64,000 nucleotides of DNA from Lachnoclostridium sp. An131 (lineage in GTDB: Bacteria; Bacillota; Clostridia; Lachnospirales; Lachnospiraceae), in the NCBI RefSeq assembly GCF_002160825.1, contig NZ_NFLI01000001.1, positions 124,001 through 188,000 on the forward strand. The letters are read 5' to 3'. Shown here one piece after another: positions 63,140-64,000 of the stretch (its first letter is position 1; the number at the start of each line of letters is the position of its first letter). The notes beneath the pieces were generated by a model. That model saw only the letters and a program-made list of their open reading frames with translations. It was not told the DNA's origin and did not search any database. The position numbers and the translations under genes are program-made.

Positions 63140-63682
63140 GTGCCAACATTAGCGTCGGTGTACCAAGGGACAATACGGTCAAAAATGGCTGAATTTGCGC
63201 CCCTGCTGCGTTACTTTCACTCCGCGTACGCCCTGTACGCGTCGTTCAAGTGCCTTGCAGGGACACAAATCAGCTCATTTTTGACTCTGCGACCTCAGCC
63301 CTCGGGAATTCGCCTGTTTTCAAGGCAGACGATGGAAAGCGTACTGGACGTACGCTAACTGAGGATAACGCAGAAAACAGGCGAATTTACAGGGCTGAGG
63401 CGTATTGCCCCTTGTACACCGACGCTATCAATGTTTTATGGAATTATTATCAGAATGCAGAGCGAGAGAGCCGGAAAGCATAAGCTTCCGCATATTCATG
63501 CATTATATGGGGAGTATGAAATTGTGCTTTCTTTAACTGGAAATATTCTTGAGGGCGGTTTTCCGGGAAAGCAGTTGAAATTGCTGCTGGCATGGACCGC
63601 ATTACATGAAGATGAACTGGAAGCCAATTGGAGACTTTTGAGTGAAGGAGAAGGGTATTTTAAAATAGAACCATTGAAATGA
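63140..63682 (+). pseudogene. DUF4160 gene interrupted by a MITE
   Basis: GTG CCA ACA TTA (63140-63151) codes MPTL; the element and one TA (63152-63427) follow; then TCA ATG TTT TAT continues as SMFYGIIIRM. Joined on paper the protein is 88 residues beginning MPTLSMFYGIIIRM, the normal DUF4160 start, and it contains HKLPHIHALYGEYE, the family HxPHxH motif. In the interrupted state the frame from the GTG runs into the element and stops after 72 residues at 63358, while the ATG at 63431 could give an 83-residue protein lacking the first five residues and lacking a ribosome site. DUF4160 and DUF2442 genes are often paired and have been suggested to act as toxin-antitoxin-like modules; that is not established. 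Confidence 0.85.
63152..63425. mobile_element. TA-type MITE, full-length copy, within the DUF4160 gene
   Basis: A 274-base element flanked by TA on both sides (63150-63151 and 63426-63427). Inverted ends GCGTCGGTGTAC are followed by nearly matching inner sequence (ACAATACG and CAATACG). Inside, further inverted copies of the subterminal parts occur: CATTTTTGAC and CCTCAGCCCT mirror the left and right ends. The whole can fold back on itself. No transposase coding sequence; a 72-residue frame across it is not protein-like. Confidence 0.88.
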
Positions 63683-63695
63683 AAGAGGTGACGGG

Positions 63696-63938
63696 ATGTT
63701 AAGACCGACAGCAATACGGGTAACCCCATTAAACAATTATTGTTTGGAAATTATCTTTGATAATGGCGAAAAAAAACAATTTGATGTGAAACCATATATT
63801 CGTGGAGAATGGTATGGAGAATTGAACAATCCTGATTATTTCAATTCTGTGAATGTGGATGGCTTTACCGTAGTGTGGCCTCATGGACAGGATATTTGCC
63901 CGGATGAGCTGTATGATTCCAGTGTACGGCTTGCTTGA
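63696..63938 (+). CDS. DUF2442 family protein
   Basis: An 80-residue protein of the DUF2442 family: LRPTAIRVTPLNNYCLEIIF (20 residues), DNGEKKQFDVKPYI, WPHGQDICPDELY. The middle holds a short helix and a strand pair typical of the family. It lies 13 bases after the DUF4160 gene with GAAAGAGG near the ATG and should be in the same operon. The usual pairing suggests a joint function with DUF4160, possibly toxin-antitoxin-like. The 62 bases after it up to the window end show nothing recognised. Confidence 0.85.
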   Translation: MLRPTAIRVTPLNNYCLEIIFDNGEKKQFDVKPYIRGEWYGELNNPDYFNSVNVDGFTVVWPHGQDICPDELYDSSVRLA

Positions 63939-64000
63939 GGTTCGGAGAGGATGGACAATTGTTGTGTTTCTTTTGCTCTAATACAAAGGGGAGCAAGGGA

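Noticed and set aside
63140-63358. 72-codon frame across the MITE as a novel small protein
   Set aside because: Only the first four codons belong to a real gene (DUF4160); the rest is repeat sequence that also occurs without coding at 61.7 kb.
63250-63483. 77-codon frame from the MITE into the DUF4160 gene
   Set aside because: It is in a different frame from DUF4160 and starts in the repeat; no ribosome site.

Overview
The window looks like chromosomal DNA of a moderately GC-rich, low-GC-phylum (Bacillota) anaerobe, most likely a Lachnospiraceae-type Clostridium relative. The evidence is a FabK-type enoyl reductase with AccBCDA in one fatty-acid operon, SpoVT, CoaX-type pantothenate kinase, ECF vitamin transport, mannose-class PTS, KtrAB potassium uptake, a family-4 Fe-S uracil-DNA glycosylase, and strong AGGAGG-type ribosome binding sites. 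It is mostly ordinary core genome with accessory islands. No phage, CRISPR array or transposase gene was seen.

Layout. 1-7.1 kb: the tail of a probable LacI-type regulator, a shared sugar-ABC ATPase, an HPr-like protein, MalQ, a YwaF-type membrane protein, SpoVT, uracil-DNA glycosylase and nicotinate phosphoribosyltransferase. 7.3-17.9 kb: a type II fatty-acid synthesis operon (acpP-fabK-fabD-fabG-fabF-accB-fabZ-accC-accD-accA) ending in an acyl-CoA ligase and then a MarR-family regulator. Two similar palindromes flank the promoter core in front of acpP and are the natural operator candidates. 18-23 kb: tRNA-Gln, acyl-ACP thioesterase, CvfB, and a CoA group in which an ECF S component and coaX diverge from coaBC. 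23-28.5 kb: dnaE, pfkA and an rRNA methyltransferase.

28.5-39.8 kb is a carbohydrate island: two divergent transcription units hold a PRD regulator, a dedicated HPr, mannose-class PTS IICDAB, a pentulose/hexulose-phosphate epimerase, a class II aldolase and four zinc-type medium-chain dehydrogenases. Uptake and breakdown of a polyol or related sugar is the best reading. 40.1-48.1 kb is a signalling island: a diguanylate cyclase, a receiver-HD-GYP protein, a free Hpt protein and two paralogous hybrid histidine kinases, which look like a closed phosphorelay acting on cyclic di-GMP. 48.2-61.7 kb: an HTH-TPR regulator, ktrAB, galE with a membrane glycosyltransferase and a DUF1846 protein, pyrG, ftsH and a cytoplasmic alpha-amylase.

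The right end holds two copies of a short non-coding mobile element (MITE-like, with inverted ends and a duplicated TA target). One abuts the amylase stop codon. The other sits inside a DUF4160 gene; removing the element and one TA on paper restores the normal start of that protein. Two further end fragments of the same family lie in the fatty-acid region. This family and the interrupted DUF4160/DUF2442 pair are the most unusual things in the window.
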